From Agrobacterium tumefaciens (GTDB lineage Bacteria; Pseudomonadota; Alphaproteobacteria; Rhizobiales; Rhizobiaceae), in contig NZ_WJOK01000001.1 of NCBI RefSeq assembly GCF_009649785.1, positions 310,001 to 374,000 on the forward strand: a DNA stretch of 64,000 nt. Reading direction: 5' to 3'. The notes beneath the pieces were generated by a model. The model was not told the origin of the DNA. It worked only from the letters and a program-made list of their open reading frames with translations, and made no database searches. Shown piece by piece: positions 35,504-45,003 of the stretch (positions are counted from its first letter, which is position 1; the number at the start of each line of letters is the position of its first letter). A program made the translations under genes and the position numbers.

Positions 35504-36922
35504 CTAGAAGTCTGCGATCCGGTAGGGCAAGGCCCCACGTGAGAGATGATCGACATGTAGTTTGCGTTTTAGCGGCGGTACGGCGCGCTGCACGCAGTCG
35601 ACCCTTTCGCAAACCCGGCAGGAAACGCCGATGGGCTTGAAGGAGGCGGCATTGGCGAGATCGAGTGTATCGGCATAGACGAAATTCTGCGCATGGGAAA
35701 TTTCGCAGCCGAGCGCGATGGCATAGCGTGGCCTGTCCGTGTTGAAACCGGCGCCGGCTTTTTCGATCTGTGTGGCGATGGAAAGATAGCGCACGCCGTC
35801 AGGTGTTTCCGCCAGCTGGCGTACTATCCTGTCGGAGCTTTCGAAGGCCTGATGAATGTTCCAGAGCGGACAGGCCGCGCCGAAACGGGCAAATTGCAGC
35901 CTTGTGGCGCTGTGGCGTTTGGTGATGTTGCCAGCCCGGTCGATCTTGGCGAAAAAGATCGGTACGCCTTTCTGACCAGGGCGTTGCAAAGTGCTGAGCC
36001 TGTGGGCCACCTGTTCAAGGCTCGCGCCGAAGCGCACGGCCAGAAGTTCCAGATCGTGGCGCAATTCCTGCGCGGCCCGGTGAAATTGCCCATATGGCAG
36101 GATCAGCGCGGCGGCGAAATAGTTGTGAAGGCCGATGCGACAGATTTCCGCGGCTTCGGCGCTACGGAAACCGGCGCCGGCCAGCACTCTGTCCACGGTT
36201 GCTCCCGCATGAAGCTGGGCGATCTGAAGCGCAAGCTGAAAACAGCGGGTCGGTACTGCCATGTAGGAACTGAGCGCCAGCGTTTTGCCGGCCGGATCGA
36301 AATGCCGGATCAATCCGCCCGCCGCCTCCGTTCTGGTGATATGGACACCGAAGCGGCTGCGTAGATGGGCCGCGAGAATGCCGTAGGTCTCGCCGCCCTC
36401 TATCTCCAGTTCGTATGCAAGTTCTTCCGCCAGAAGATCGATCTCGGCAACGTAATTGTCGACGAAGTGGAAGAAATCGCGGACCTCTTCGTAAGGTGTT
36501 CTTTCCACCTGCGCGGTTCCCCGCCCCAGCCTGTCATCCAGCTGCACCAGCTGCTCGCTATTTTGCCGGTAGGCCTGGTGGGCGCGCAAAAGCGCATGGG
36601 CAAAACCCGGTGCGTTCTGCGCAATCAGCTTCAGCTCCTGCAGCCCGGGCTCGTAATTCAGGAACAGCGGGTCTTTCAGGGCCTCGCGCACAGCGGAAAC
36701 CAGCCGGTCGTTTTCGCCGGTTGCCAGCTCCGTCACGTCGAGCTGGAATTTTTCCACCAGCGTCACCAGAACGCTGGCGGAAACGGGTCGCTGATTGTTT
36801 TCGATCTGGTTCAGATAACTGGCCGAAATGCCGAGCCGTTCGGCAAACTGTGCCTGCGTGGCGCGGGCGTTTTCGCGAAGGCCGTGGACCTTGCGGCCGA
36901 TGAAGAGCTTTTCCATAGCCAT
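35504..36922 (-). CDS. Short-chain fatty acyl-CoA transcriptional regulator (PccR/ScfR type)
   Basis: A 472-residue regulator. The N-terminal XRE helix-turn-helix (RENARATQAQFAERLGISASYLNQIENNQRP, described in parts: TQAQFAERLG and SYLNQIENN, about residues 17-45) is followed by an IrrE-like/DUF955 central domain and a C-terminal DUF2083 domain with cysteines (GVSCRVCERVDCVQR). The family includes PccR of Rhodobacter sphaeroides, which controls propionyl-CoA carboxylase genes in response to acyl-CoA. It is divergent from pccB, and TTTGCAAA-type sites lie between them. The start is 36922 or 36916. Confidence 0.9.
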   Translation of the reverse strand: MAMEKLFIGRKVHGLRENARATQAQFAERLGISASYLNQIENNQRPVSASVLVTLVEKFQLDVTELATGENDRLVSAVREALKDPLFLNYEPGLQELKLIAQNAPGFAHALLRAHQAYRQNSEQLVQLDDRLGRGTAQVERTPYEEVRDFFHFVDNYVAEIDLLAEELAYELEIEGGETYGILAAHLRSRFGVHITRTEAAGGLIRHFDPAGKTLALSSYMAVPTRCFQLALQIAQLHAGATVDRVLAGAGFRSAEAAEICRIGLHNYFAAALILPYGQFHRAAQELRHDLELLAVRFGASLEQVAHRLSTLQRPGQKGVPIFFAKIDRAGNITKRHSATRLQFARFGAACPLWNIHQAFESSDRIVRQLAETPDGVRYLSIATQIEKAGAGFNTDRPRYAIALGCEISHAQNFVYADTLDLANAASFKPIGVSCRVCERVDCVQRAVPPLKRKLHVDHLSRGALPYRIADF

Positions 36923-36955
36923 GTTGCAACTTTGCAAAAGTAAATATTGCAAATA
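36923..36955. promoter_or_regulatory. PccR/ScfR operator candidates (TTGCAA palindromes)
   Basis: Three TTGCAA-centred elements lie in the regulator-pccB gap: GTTGCAAC (36923-36930), TTTGCAAA (36931-36938) and ATTGCAAAT (36946-36954), with centres 8 and 15 bases apart. PccR and related RamB/ScfR regulators are known to bind TTTGCAAA-type sites, often in pairs. The first element abuts the regulator's own start codon, suggesting autoregulation as well as control of pccB. Confidence 0.75.
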
Positions 36956-37039
36956 TTTATGCCACGCATACGCGCACGATCAAGGCTTCTAGGCGAATGT
37001 TTTCTAAGCTATTGATTTGAGGAAACGCATGGAGGAAAC

Positions 37040-38572
37040 ATGCCCAGCATTCTGGAGCAATTGCAGACGCGCCGCGACGAAGCGCGGCTCGGCGGCGGCG
37101 TCAAGCGCATTGAGGCGCAGCATGCCAAGGGCAAGCTGACGGCGCGCGAGCGCATCGATGTGTTGCTGGATGAAGGTTCCTTCGAAGAGTACGACATGTA
37201 CGTTACCCACCGGGCGGTGGATTTCGGCATGGCCGAACAGAAGGTGGCGGGCGATGGCGTCGTTACCGGCTGGGGCACCATCAACGGCCGGCAGGTCTAT
37301 GTTTTCAGCCAGGATTTTACCGTGCTCGGCGGTTCGCTGTCGGAAACCCATGCCCAGAAAATCTGCAAGATCATGGATATGGCCGTGCGCAACGGCGCGC
37401 CCGTGATTGGCCTCAACGACAGTGGCGGCGCGCGCATTCAGGAAGGTGTTGCTTCGCTCGGCGGTTATGCCGACGTTTTCAAGCGCAACGTCATCGCCTC
37501 CGGTGTCGTGCCTCAAATCTCTGTCATCATGGGGCCGTGTGCCGGTGGTGCCGTTTATTCGCCTGCCATGACCGACTTCATCTTCATGGTGCGCGATACC
37601 TCCTACATGTTCGTAACCGGGCCGGATGTGGTGAAGACCGTGACCAACGAGATCGTCACGGCGGAAGAGCTGGGCGGCGCCTCCACACACACCAAAAAAT
37701 CCTCCGTTGCCGATGGCGCCTATGAAAACGACATCGAGACACTTGAGCATGTGCGCCTGCTTTTCGATTTCCTGCCGCTGAATAATCGGGAAAAACCGCC
37801 AGTCCGGCCTTTTCATGACGATCCCGCACGGTTGGAAGCGCGCCTCGATACGCTGATCCCCGACAGTTCCAACAAGCCATACGATATGAAGGAACTGATC
37901 CATGCGCTCGCCGACGAGGGCGATTTCTTCGAGTTGCAGGAGGCGTTTGCCAGAAACATCATCACCGGTTTCATGCGTCTGGAAGGCCAGACGGTAGGCG
38001 TCGTCGCAAACCAGCCGATGGTGCTGGCCGGGTGTCTGGATATTGACAGCTCACGCAAGGCCGCCCGCTTCGTGCGCTTCTGCGATGCCTTCAACATTCC
38101 CCTGCTGACACTGGTGGATGTGCCCGGTTTCCTGCCGGGAACGGCGCAGGAATATGGCGGCGTCATCAAGCACGGCGCGAAACTGCTGTTTGCCTATTCT
38201 GAGGCGACGGTTCCGATGGTGACGCTAATTACCCGCAAGGCCTATGGTGGCGCTTATGACGTGATGGCCTCGAAACATATCGGCGCTGATGTGAACTATG
38301 CCTGGCCGACTGCGGAAATCGCTGTCATGGGCGCAAAAGGGGCCGCGGAAATCCTCTATCGCTCGGAGCTTTCCGATCCGGACAAGATCGCCGCGCGCAC
38401 AAGGGAATATGAGGAGCGTTTCGCCAATCCCTTCGTGGCGGCAGAGCGTGGTTTCATCGATGAGGTCATCATGCCGCATTCCTCGCGCCGCCGCATCGCC
38501 CGTGCCTTTGCTTCGCTGCGGGGCAAGAACGTCGAAACCCGCTGGAAAAAGCACGATACCATTCCGCTCTGA
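37040..38572 (+). CDS. pccB: Propionyl-CoA carboxylase, carboxyltransferase beta subunit
   Basis: A 510-residue biotin-dependent carboxyltransferase. Crotonase-fold oxyanion motifs appear as [20 protein letters not shown] (about residues 120-139), [20 protein letters not shown] (about 165-184), and in the second half [20 protein letters not shown] (about 357-376) and [19 protein letters not shown] (about 400-418). It transfers CO2 from carboxybiotin on PccA to propionyl-CoA, giving (S)-methylmalonyl-CoA. The ATG follows GGAGG. It is divergent from the PccR-type regulator. Confidence 0.96.
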   Translation: MPSILEQLQTRRDEARLGGGVKRIEAQHAKGKLTARERIDVLLDEGSFEEYDMYVTHRAVDFGMAEQKVAGDGVVTGWGTINGRQVYVFSQDFTVLGGSLSETHAQKICKIMDMAVRNGAPVIGLNDSGGARIQEGVASLGGYADVFKRNVIASGVVPQISVIMGPCAGGAVYSPAMTDFIFMVRDTSYMFVTGPDVVKTVTNEIVTAEELGGASTHTKKSSVADGAYENDIETLEHVRLLFDFLPLNNREKPPVRPFHDDPARLEARLDTLIPDSSNKPYDMKELIHALADEGDFFELQEAFARNIITGFMRLEGQTVGVVANQPMVLAGCLDIDSSRKAARFVRFCDAFNIPLLTLVDVPGFLPGTAQEYGGVIKHGAKLLFAYSEATVPMVTLITRKAYGGAYDVMASKHIGADVNYAWPTAEIAVMGAKGAAEILYRSELSDPDKIAARTREYEERFANPFVAAERGFIDEVIMPHSSRRRIARAFASLRGKNVETRWKKHDTIPL

Positions 38573-38672
38573 CCTGCTCTGGGGCTGGAAAAATACTTTG
38601 GCCACCTTACTATAATGATGTTCAGGCGCCCGACCTTCGGTGCCCTCCCGAAACGCACAAGGACTGATTTTT

Positions 38673-39569
38673 ATGGCCGAGAACTCCTCCGCAGATAATT
38701 TTCCCGCCGGATATGAAGTGCCCAAGGTCTGGACCTGGGACAAGGGTAATGGCGGCCAGTTCGCCAATATCAATCGCCCGATCGCCGGTCCCACCCATGA
38801 CAAGGAATTGCCGGTCGGCAAACATCCGTTGCAGCTTTATTCGCTGGCAACGCCGAATGGCCAGAAGGTCTCGATCATGCTGGAAGAATTGCTGGCCGCT
38901 GGCCACAAGGGCGCCGAATATGATGCCTGGCTGATCAAGATCGGCGAAGGCGACCAGTTCGGCTCCGGTTTTGTCGGCGTCAATCCGAACTCCAAGATCC
39001 CGGCGCTGATGGATCATTCGACGCCCGAGCCGACCCGGGTTTTCGAGAGCGGCTCGATCCTCGTCTATCTCGCGGAAAAATTCGGCGCTTTCCTGCCGAA
39101 AGAGGGCAATGCCCGCACGCAGGCGCTGAACTGGCTGTTCTGGCAGATGGGTTCCGCCCCCTTCCTCGGCGGCGGTTTCGGCCATTTCTACGCCTACGCC
39201 CCGATCAAGATCAAATATGCTATCGACCGTTACGCCATGGAGGTTAAACGCCAGCTTGACGTGCTTGACCGTCATCTGGCCGACAACCGTTATCTGGCGG
39301 GCTCGGAATATACGATTGCCGACATGGCCGTCTGGCCCTGGTATGGCAAGATAGCGCTCGGCCAAGCTTATGGCGATGCCGGTGCTTTCCTTGAAGCGGC
39401 CGGTTATAAGAACCTTATGCGCTGGACGCTTGAAATTGGCGAACGCCCTGCGGTCAAGCGCGGCGTGATCGTCAACAAAACCTCGGGCGATCCGTCCGAA
39501 CAATTGCATGAACGCCACGATGCCTCCGACTTCGAGCAGAAGACGCAGGACAAAATCGGCAAGGCATAA
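38673..39569 (+). CDS. yghU: Glutathione S-transferase family disulfide-bond oxidoreductase (YghU type)
   Basis: A 298-residue glutathione transferase-fold protein of the YghU/YfcG (nu class) type. The N-terminal VPKVWTWDKGNGGQFANINR (about residues 12-31) is a hallmark of YghU, followed by thioredoxin-fold LQLYSLATPNGQKVSIMLEE (about 55-74), NPNSKIPALMD and the GSH-contact ESGSILVYLAEKFG (about 128-141). E. coli YghU binds two glutathiones and reduces disulfides. It sits between pccB and pccA; no link to propionate metabolism is known to me. Confidence 0.92.
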   Translation: MAENSSADNFPAGYEVPKVWTWDKGNGGQFANINRPIAGPTHDKELPVGKHPLQLYSLATPNGQKVSIMLEELLAAGHKGAEYDAWLIKIGEGDQFGSGFVGVNPNSKIPALMDHSTPEPTRVFESGSILVYLAEKFGAFLPKEGNARTQALNWLFWQMGSAPFLGGGFGHFYAYAPIKIKYAIDRYAMEVKRQLDVLDRHLADNRYLAGSEYTIADMAVWPWYGKIALGQAYGDAGAFLEAAGYKNLMRWTLEIGERPAVKRGVIVNKTSGDPSEQLHERHDASDFEQKTQDKIGKA

Positions 39570-39694
39570 CGAAAAGACTAGAGCGCTTCTGGTTTTAATA
39601 GGACCATGAAAGCGCTCTAATTATTTGAATTTACGCATATCCGGACGTAAAAGCGGACCTGCTTTTAATGGAAATGCTTCTGGAAGGACAAAAG

Positions 39695-40072
39695 ATGGCG
39701 AACCTGCCCGAAATGACCAAACACAAGGGATTTCCCTCCGGCATGCCGAGCACGGGCATCCAGTTCACCATCCGCCGCGCCAATCCAAAAGGGGTAACGC
39801 CCATCAAGATGATACCCCGAAGGGCGCGGGACGATTCCAAGGAACACCGCATCGATGCGGCCTTCCTGCACTCGCTCTGGCACCATTTTGGTCCCGAGCC
39901 GTTCGAGCGTGGTAATCTCGACGCGGCCCGCCTCAGCCTGCTGTTCGGCCGCGAGGTCTTGCCGGCGGAAAAGAATTTCGATCCGCTTTCCTACCAGGCG
40001 ATGCTTGTCATCGACGAGCGCGTCGCCCGGCAGAATTTCCCGGAATCCTTCGAGAACTTTTTCGAGATTTGA
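39695..40072 (+). CDS. Small protein of unknown function between yghU and pccA
   Basis: A 125-residue soluble-looking protein that I do not recognise. It is basic in its first half (IQFTIRRANPKGVTPIKMIPRRARD in parts) and ends in FPESFENFFEI. It has no cysteine, signal peptide or membrane segment. ATG 39695 is decided by GGAAGGA six bases upstream; an earlier in-frame start at 39668 has no such site. Codon use resembles its neighbours. The position, 48 bases before pccA on the same strand, suggests co-transcription with pccA. Confidence 0.68.
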   Translation: MANLPEMTKHKGFPSGMPSTGIQFTIRRANPKGVTPIKMIPRRARDDSKEHRIDAAFLHSLWHHFGPEPFERGNLDAARLSLLFGREVLPAEKNFDPLSYQAMLVIDERVARQNFPESFENFFEI

Positions 40073-40120
40073 GGACGGCATACGGCATTTGTCGTGAGGG
40101 GAAGAGGGGAGAATAACCGC

Positions 40121-42124
40121 GTGATCAAGAAAATCCTCATCGCCAATCGCGGCGAGATCGCCTGCCGGGTCATCAAGACGGCGAAGAAGATGGGCATTGC
40201 GACGGTTGCCGTCTATTCGGATGCTGATGCCAATGCTTTGCATGTAAAGATGGCGGATGAGGCCGTTCATATCGGTCCGGCGCCCTCGTCGCAGTCCTAT
40301 ATCGTCATCGATAAAATCCTTGCTGCGATCGAGAAGACCGGGGCTGATGCGGTGCATCCCGGCTATGGCTTCCTGTCGGAGAACGCTGCCTTTGCCGAGG
40401 CGCTGGAGAAGGCGGGTGTGATCTTCATCGGCCCGCCGGTCGGCGCTATCCAGGCCATGGGCGACAAGATCACCTCCAAGAAGCTCGCGGCGGAAGCCGG
40501 TGTTTCCACCGTGCCCGGCCATATGGGGCTGATTGGGGATGCAGATGAGGCGGTGAGGATCGCCTCCGAGATCGGTTATCCCGTGATGATCAAGGCCTCG
40601 GCCGGCGGCGGCGGAAAGGGCATGCGCATCGCCTTTAACGATGCGGAGGCGCGCGAGGGTTTCCAGTCGTCAAAAAACGAGGCGAAATCTTCCTTTGGGG
40701 ACGACCGCATCTTCATCGAGAAATTCGTCACCCAGCCGCGCCATATCGAAATTCAGGTGCTGGGCGATCAACACGGCAATATTCTTTACCTTGGCGAGCG
40801 AGAGTGCTCGATCCAGCGCCGCAACCAGAAGGTCATTGAGGAAGCGCCATCGCCCTTTCTTGATGAGGCAACGCGCAAGGCCATGGGCGAGCAGGCCGTG
40901 GCTCTGTCGAGAGCAGTTGGTTACCATTCGGCCGGAACGGTGGAATTCATCGTTGATGGCGAGCGCAATTTCTACTTTCTGGAAATGAATACGCGCCTGC
41001 AGGTGGAACATCCGGTAACGGAACTCGTCACAGGCATTGATCTGGTCGAGCAGATGATCCGCGTGGCATCAGGCGAAAAGCTGTCCTTCGGGCAGACCGA
41101 TATAAGGTTGAACGGCTGGGCAATCGAAAGCCGGCTTTATGCTGAAGACCCGTATCGTAATTTCTTGCCCTCCATCGGCCGGTTGACACGGTATCGCCCG
41201 CCGCAAGAGGGCGAGCAGGAAAACGGCACCGTGATCCGCAACGATACCGGCGTCTTCGAAGGCGGTGAAATCTCGATGTATTACGATCCGATGATCGCCA
41301 AGCTTTGTAGCTGGGCAAAGGATCGTGAAACCGCCATCGATGCCATGGGGCAGGCGCTGGATCGTTTCGAAGTGGAGGGCATCGGCCACAATCTGCCGTT
41401 CCTCTCGGCTGTCATGCAGCACGAGCGTTTTCGGGCCGGCCGTCTGACGACGGGTTTTATCGCCGAGGAATTTCCGGAGGGCTTTTCCGGGGTCGAGCCC
41501 GATGAGGCCTCCGCGCGCAAGCTCGCAGCCATCGCCACCGTTATCCACCAGCGGCTTCAAAACCGTGCGGTCGAAATTTCCGGTACCATTGGCAATCATC
41601 GTCGCATTGTCGGTCAGGACTGGGTGGTTTCGCTTGGTCAATCCCGTCGAAGCGTCAGCGTGGAAACCGGTGCTGAAGGCATGGCAATCCGTTTTGAGGA
41701 TGGTGCTGCGCTGACGGTCGCTACCGGCTGGCTTCCCGGCCGCAGCCTTGGCCTGTTCACGGTGGCGGGCGAGGTGATCGCCGCCAAGGTCGATCTTGCC
41801 GGTGCGGCGGTTCGTCTGCGCTGGCGCGGCATGGATGTTCTCGCCCATGTGCGCAGCCCGCGCGTGGCGGAACTGGCGCTGCTGATGCCGGAAAAGCTGC
41901 CGCCCGATACGTCGAAACTGTTGCTCTGCCCGATGCCGGGCGTCATCACCGGGATCTCGGTTGGCGAGGGGGACGAGGTGGAAGCCGGTCAGGCGCTGGC
42001 GACGGTGGAGGCAATGAAGATGGAGAACATCCTGCGTGCGGAAAAACGCGGCCGGGTCGCCAAAGTGTCGGCAAAGCCGGGCGATAGCCTCGCCGTGGAT
42101 GAGGTTATCATCGAATTTGAATAG
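40121..42124 (+). CDS. pccA: Propionyl-CoA carboxylase, biotin carboxylase alpha subunit
   Basis: A 667-residue subunit with an N-terminal biotin carboxylase domain and a C-terminal biotinyl domain. It begins VIKKILIANRGEIACRVIKT from GTG 40121, preceded by AGGGGAG. ATP-grasp motifs include IKASAGGGGKGMRIAF (about residues 158-173), HIEIQVLGDQHGNILYLGER (about 208-227) and FLEMNTRLQVEHPVTE (about 287-302). The biotin-accepting lysine lies in TVEAMKMENIL near residue 635. It carboxylates biotin with bicarbonate and ATP for PccB. Confidence 0.96.
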   Translation: MIKKILIANRGEIACRVIKTAKKMGIATVAVYSDADANALHVKMADEAVHIGPAPSSQSYIVIDKILAAIEKTGADAVHPGYGFLSENAAFAEALEKAGVIFIGPPVGAIQAMGDKITSKKLAAEAGVSTVPGHMGLIGDADEAVRIASEIGYPVMIKASAGGGGKGMRIAFNDAEAREGFQSSKNEAKSSFGDDRIFIEKFVTQPRHIEIQVLGDQHGNILYLGERECSIQRRNQKVIEEAPSPFLDEATRKAMGEQAVALSRAVGYHSAGTVEFIVDGERNFYFLEMNTRLQVEHPVTELVTGIDLVEQMIRVASGEKLSFGQTDIRLNGWAIESRLYAEDPYRNFLPSIGRLTRYRPPQEGEQENGTVIRNDTGVFEGGEISMYYDPMIAKLCSWAKDRETAIDAMGQALDRFEVEGIGHNLPFLSAVMQHERFRAGRLTTGFIAEEFPEGFSGVEPDEASARKLAAIATVIHQRLQNRAVEISGTIGNHRRIVGQDWVVSLGQSRRSVSVETGAEGMAIRFEDGAALTVATGWLPGRSLGLFTVAGEVIAAKVDLAGAAVRLRWRGMDVLAHVRSPRVAELALLMPEKLPPDTSKLLLCPMPGVITGISVGEGDEVEAGQALATVEAMKMENILRAEKRGRVAKVSAKPGDSLAVDEVIIEFE

Positions 42125-42242
42125 GGCTTGATACCGTTTTTGAGGAACGGATGAGGGGCGGAGCGGGTTACGGGGTAGGCTGGATTTCGGTCACGATCAC
42201 CAGTCACAGTACTGAAAATGAAATGCAGAAGGGGAGATATGC

Positions 42243-44384
42243 ATGTCGGGTGAAAAAACGGTGCGGGATTGGCTGCAGCTTGCCGAAAAGGAGCTGAAGC
42301 GTTCACCGGATGCACTCGTCTGGCATACGCCCGAAGGCATTGACGTCAAACCGCTTTACACGGCCGATGACCTGAAAAAGGCTTCACATCTCGATGGCCT
42401 GCCGGGCTTTGCACCCTTCACGCGCGGCCCGCGCGCCACCATGTATGCCGGGCGGCCATGGACGATCCGCCAATATGCCGGGTTTTCGACTGCCGAAGCT
42501 TCCAACGCCTTTTACCGCAAGGCGCTCGCCGCCGGCCAACAGGGTGTTTCGGTCGCCTTCGATCTTGCCACTCATCGCGGATATGACAGCGACCACTCGC
42601 GCGTTGAAGGCGATGTCGGTAAGGCAGGCGTAGCGATCGACAGCGTCGAGGACATGAAAATCCTGTTCGATGGCATACCGCTCGAAAAGGTCTCCGTCTC
42701 CATGACCATGAATGGGGCCGTCATTCCGGTGCTCGCCAATTTCATCGTTGCGGGGGAAGAGCAGGGTGTCTCGCGTGCCGCACTTTCCGGCACCATCCAG
42801 AACGACATTCTCAAGGAGTTCATGGTCCGCAACACCTATATCTACCCGCCCGAGCCTTCGATGCGTATCATTGCTGATATCATTGAATATACGGCGAAGG
42901 AGATGCCGAAATTCAACTCCATTTCGATATCCGGCTATCACATGCAGGAGGCAGGTGCCACGCTGGTGCAGGAGCTTGCCTTCACGCTGGCGGATGGGCG
43001 GGAATATGTGCGGGCCGCCCTTGCCAAGGGACTGAATGTCGATGATTTCGCCGGCCGCCTGTCGTTCTTTTTTGCCATCGGCATGAATTTCTTCATGGAG
43101 GCCGCAAAGCTGCGCGCCGCCCGCTTCCTCTGGTCGCGCATCATGGAAGAGTTCAAGCCGCAAAAGGCGTCGTCGCTCATGCTGCGCACCCATTGCCAGA
43201 CATCCGGTGTGTCTCTTCAGGAACAGGACCCTTACAATAACATTGTCCGCACCGCTTTCGAGGCCATGTCCGCCGTGCTGGGCGGCACACAATCGCTGCA
43301 CACCAATTCCTTTGATGAAGCCATTGCCCTCCCGACAGAATTTTCCGCCCGCATCGCCCGCAACACCCAGCTTATTCTCCAGCATGAAACCGGCGTCACC
43401 AAGGTCGTCGATCCGCTGGCCGGTTCCTACTACGTCGAAAGCCTGACGGATGAACTGGCGCAAAAAGCCTGGGCGCTGATTGAGGAGGTGGAGGCGCTTG
43501 GTGGCATGACCAAAGCGGTGGCCGAAGGCCTGCCCAAGCGATTGATCGAGGAGGCGGCCACGCGTCGGCAGGCGGCCGTGGACAAGGGCGAGGAAGTCAT
43601 CGTCGGCGTCAACCGCTACCGTCTGGAAACCGAGGAGGATATCGACGTTCTCGATATCGACAACGCCGCCGTACGCGCCGCGCAAATCCGCCGCCTTGAG
43701 GACACCAAACGTCGCCGCGACGGCGGGGACCTCTCGAAGGCGCTGGCGGCGTTGTCTGAAATTGCCCGCAGCGGCAAGGGTAATATTCTCGAGGCGGCAG
43801 TCGTCGCCGCCCGCGCCCGCGCTACCGTCGGCGAGATTTCCGATGCGCTGCGTGCCGTCTTCGGCGATTACGTTGCCGTGCCGGAAGTGGTGGAGGATAT
43901 TTACGGAGAAGCCTACAAGGACGAGCCGGAGCTTGCCACGCTCGCTACGCGGCTTTCCGGCGTGGCAGAACGGCTCGGCGTCAAACCGCGCATCATGGTC
44001 GCAAAGCTCGGGCAGGACGGGCATGATCGCGGCGCGAAGGTTATCGCGTCGGCCTTTGGTGATATCGGTTTCGATGTGCTGGCCGGGCCGCTGTTCCAGA
44101 CGCCTGCCGAGGCAGCCGATCTTGCGGTTCAGAACAAGGTGCATGTGGTCGGCATGTCGTCGCTTGCCGCAGGCCACAAGACGCTCGCACCGCAGCTTGT
44201 GGAGGCGCTCAAGCAGAAGGGTGCCCAGGACATCATCGTCGTCGTCGGCGGCGTCATCCCACGCCAGGATTACCAGTTCCTGCTGGACCACGGCGTTTCG
44301 GCGATTTTCGGACCCGGCACCAATGTCATGGATGCGGCCAACAAGGTTCTCGATCTGCTCGAAGGCATCCGGCGCAACGCGTGA
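42243..44384 (+). CDS. mcmA: Methylmalonyl-CoA mutase
   Basis: A 713-residue single-chain mutase that converts (R)-methylmalonyl-CoA to succinyl-CoA with adenosylcobalamin. The TIM-barrel domain includes [17 protein letters not shown] (about residues 102-118), [16 protein letters not shown] (about 142) and [20 protein letters not shown] (about 319-338). The C-terminal B12 domain has the base-off motif [20 protein letters not shown] (about 592-611) with the cobalt-ligating histidine. It completes the propionate route with pccBA and the epimerase 13 bases downstream. Confidence 0.97.
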   Translation: MSGEKTVRDWLQLAEKELKRSPDALVWHTPEGIDVKPLYTADDLKKASHLDGLPGFAPFTRGPRATMYAGRPWTIRQYAGFSTAEASNAFYRKALAAGQQGVSVAFDLATHRGYDSDHSRVEGDVGKAGVAIDSVEDMKILFDGIPLEKVSVSMTMNGAVIPVLANFIVAGEEQGVSRAALSGTIQNDILKEFMVRNTYIYPPEPSMRIIADIIEYTAKEMPKFNSISISGYHMQEAGATLVQELAFTLADGREYVRAALAKGLNVDDFAGRLSFFFAIGMNFFMEAAKLRAARFLWSRIMEEFKPQKASSLMLRTHCQTSGVSLQEQDPYNNIVRTAFEAMSAVLGGTQSLHTNSFDEAIALPTEFSARIARNTQLILQHETGVTKVVDPLAGSYYVESLTDELAQKAWALIEEVEALGGMTKAVAEGLPKRLIEEAATRRQAAVDKGEEVIVGVNRYRLETEEDIDVLDIDNAAVRAAQIRRLEDTKRRRDGGDLSKALAALSEIARSGKGNILEAAVVAARARATVGEISDALRAVFGDYVAVPEVVEDIYGEAYKDEPELATLATRLSGVAERLGVKPRIMVAKLGQDGHDRGAKVIASAFGDIGFDVLAGPLFQTPAEAADLAVQNKVHVVGMSSLAAGHKTLAPQLVEALKQKGAQDIIVVVGGVIPRQDYQFLLDHGVSAIFGPGTNVMDAANKVLDLLEGIRRNA

Positions 44385-44397
44385 GAGGAATACGGCC

Positions 44398-44814
44398 ATG
44401 TTCGGAAGATTGAACCACGTCGCCCTTGCCGTGCCCGATCTTAATGCCGCGGTTTCGCGATACAGGGCGCTTGGCGCTCAAGTTTCCGAGCCGCAATCCC
44501 TGCCCGAACACGGCGTGACAGTGGTTTTCGTTCAGGCTGACAATACCAAGATCGAACTTCTTCATCCGCTTGGAGAGAACTCCCCGATTACCGCCTTCCT
44601 CGAAAGAAATCCGGGTGGCGGCACGCATCATCTGTGCTTTGAGGTGCCGGATATTCTGGCCGTGCGAGACGATCTCGTCCAAAAAGGCATCCGCATTTTA
44701 GGTGATGGCGAGCCGAAGATCGGCGCGCATGGCAATCCCGTTCTCTTCCTGCATCCAAAGGATATGGGCGGCGTGCTTTACGAGCTTGAGCAGGTCACTC
44801 CGACACACGTCTGA
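44398..44814 (+). CDS. mce: Methylmalonyl-CoA epimerase
   Basis: A 138-residue vicinal-oxygen-chelate protein. Metal ligands are visible as the histidine in RLNHVALAVPDL (residue 7), the histidine pair in GGTHHLCFEVPD (about 80) and the final glutamate in GVLYELEQV (about 130). It interconverts (S)- and (R)-methylmalonyl-CoA, linking the carboxylase product to the mutase substrate. The ATG is 13 bases after the mutase stop, with GAGAGGA as ribosome binding site. Confidence 0.93.
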   Translation: MFGRLNHVALAVPDLNAAVSRYRALGAQVSEPQSLPEHGVTVVFVQADNTKIELLHPLGENSPITAFLERNPGGGTHHLCFEVPDILAVRDDLVQKGIRILGDGEPKIGAHGNPVLFLHPKDMGGVLYELEQVTPTHV

Positions 44815-44902
44815 AACACAGACCCCGTACCGACATCCCGAAACACGCTGGCGACGTGATTCACCGGCAGCAGTTGCCGTTCGCTTGTGCTGAAAACATG
44901 GG

Positions 44903-44955
44903 TTTCGTTTGTTTTCTTTTGACATTCGTTTTGTTTTCGTTTTTATGACGATAAT
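44903..44955 (+). promoter_or_regulatory. glpD promoter with T-rich direct repeats
   Basis: TTGACA at 44919-44924 is a perfect -35 hexamer, with TATGAC at 44944-44949 as a possible -10 at a long 19-base spacing. Around it lie TTTCGTTTG (44903-44911), ATTCGTTTTG (44924-44933) and TTTTCGTTTT (about 44934-44943). Repeated TTCGTTT elements are the kind bound by DeoR-family regulators such as GlpR. No DeoR regulator is encoded in this window. Confidence 0.5.
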
Positions 44956-45003
44956 CTTTCAACGTAGGGGAAAATGGTCCCCGGCGCTGTTTTGGGAGGC
45001 CCT

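Noticed and set aside
42384-44399. 671-codon open frame antisense to methylmalonyl-CoA mutase
   Set aside because: It mirrors the mutase exactly, lacks a recognisable family, and such long antisense frames are expected in GC-rich genes.
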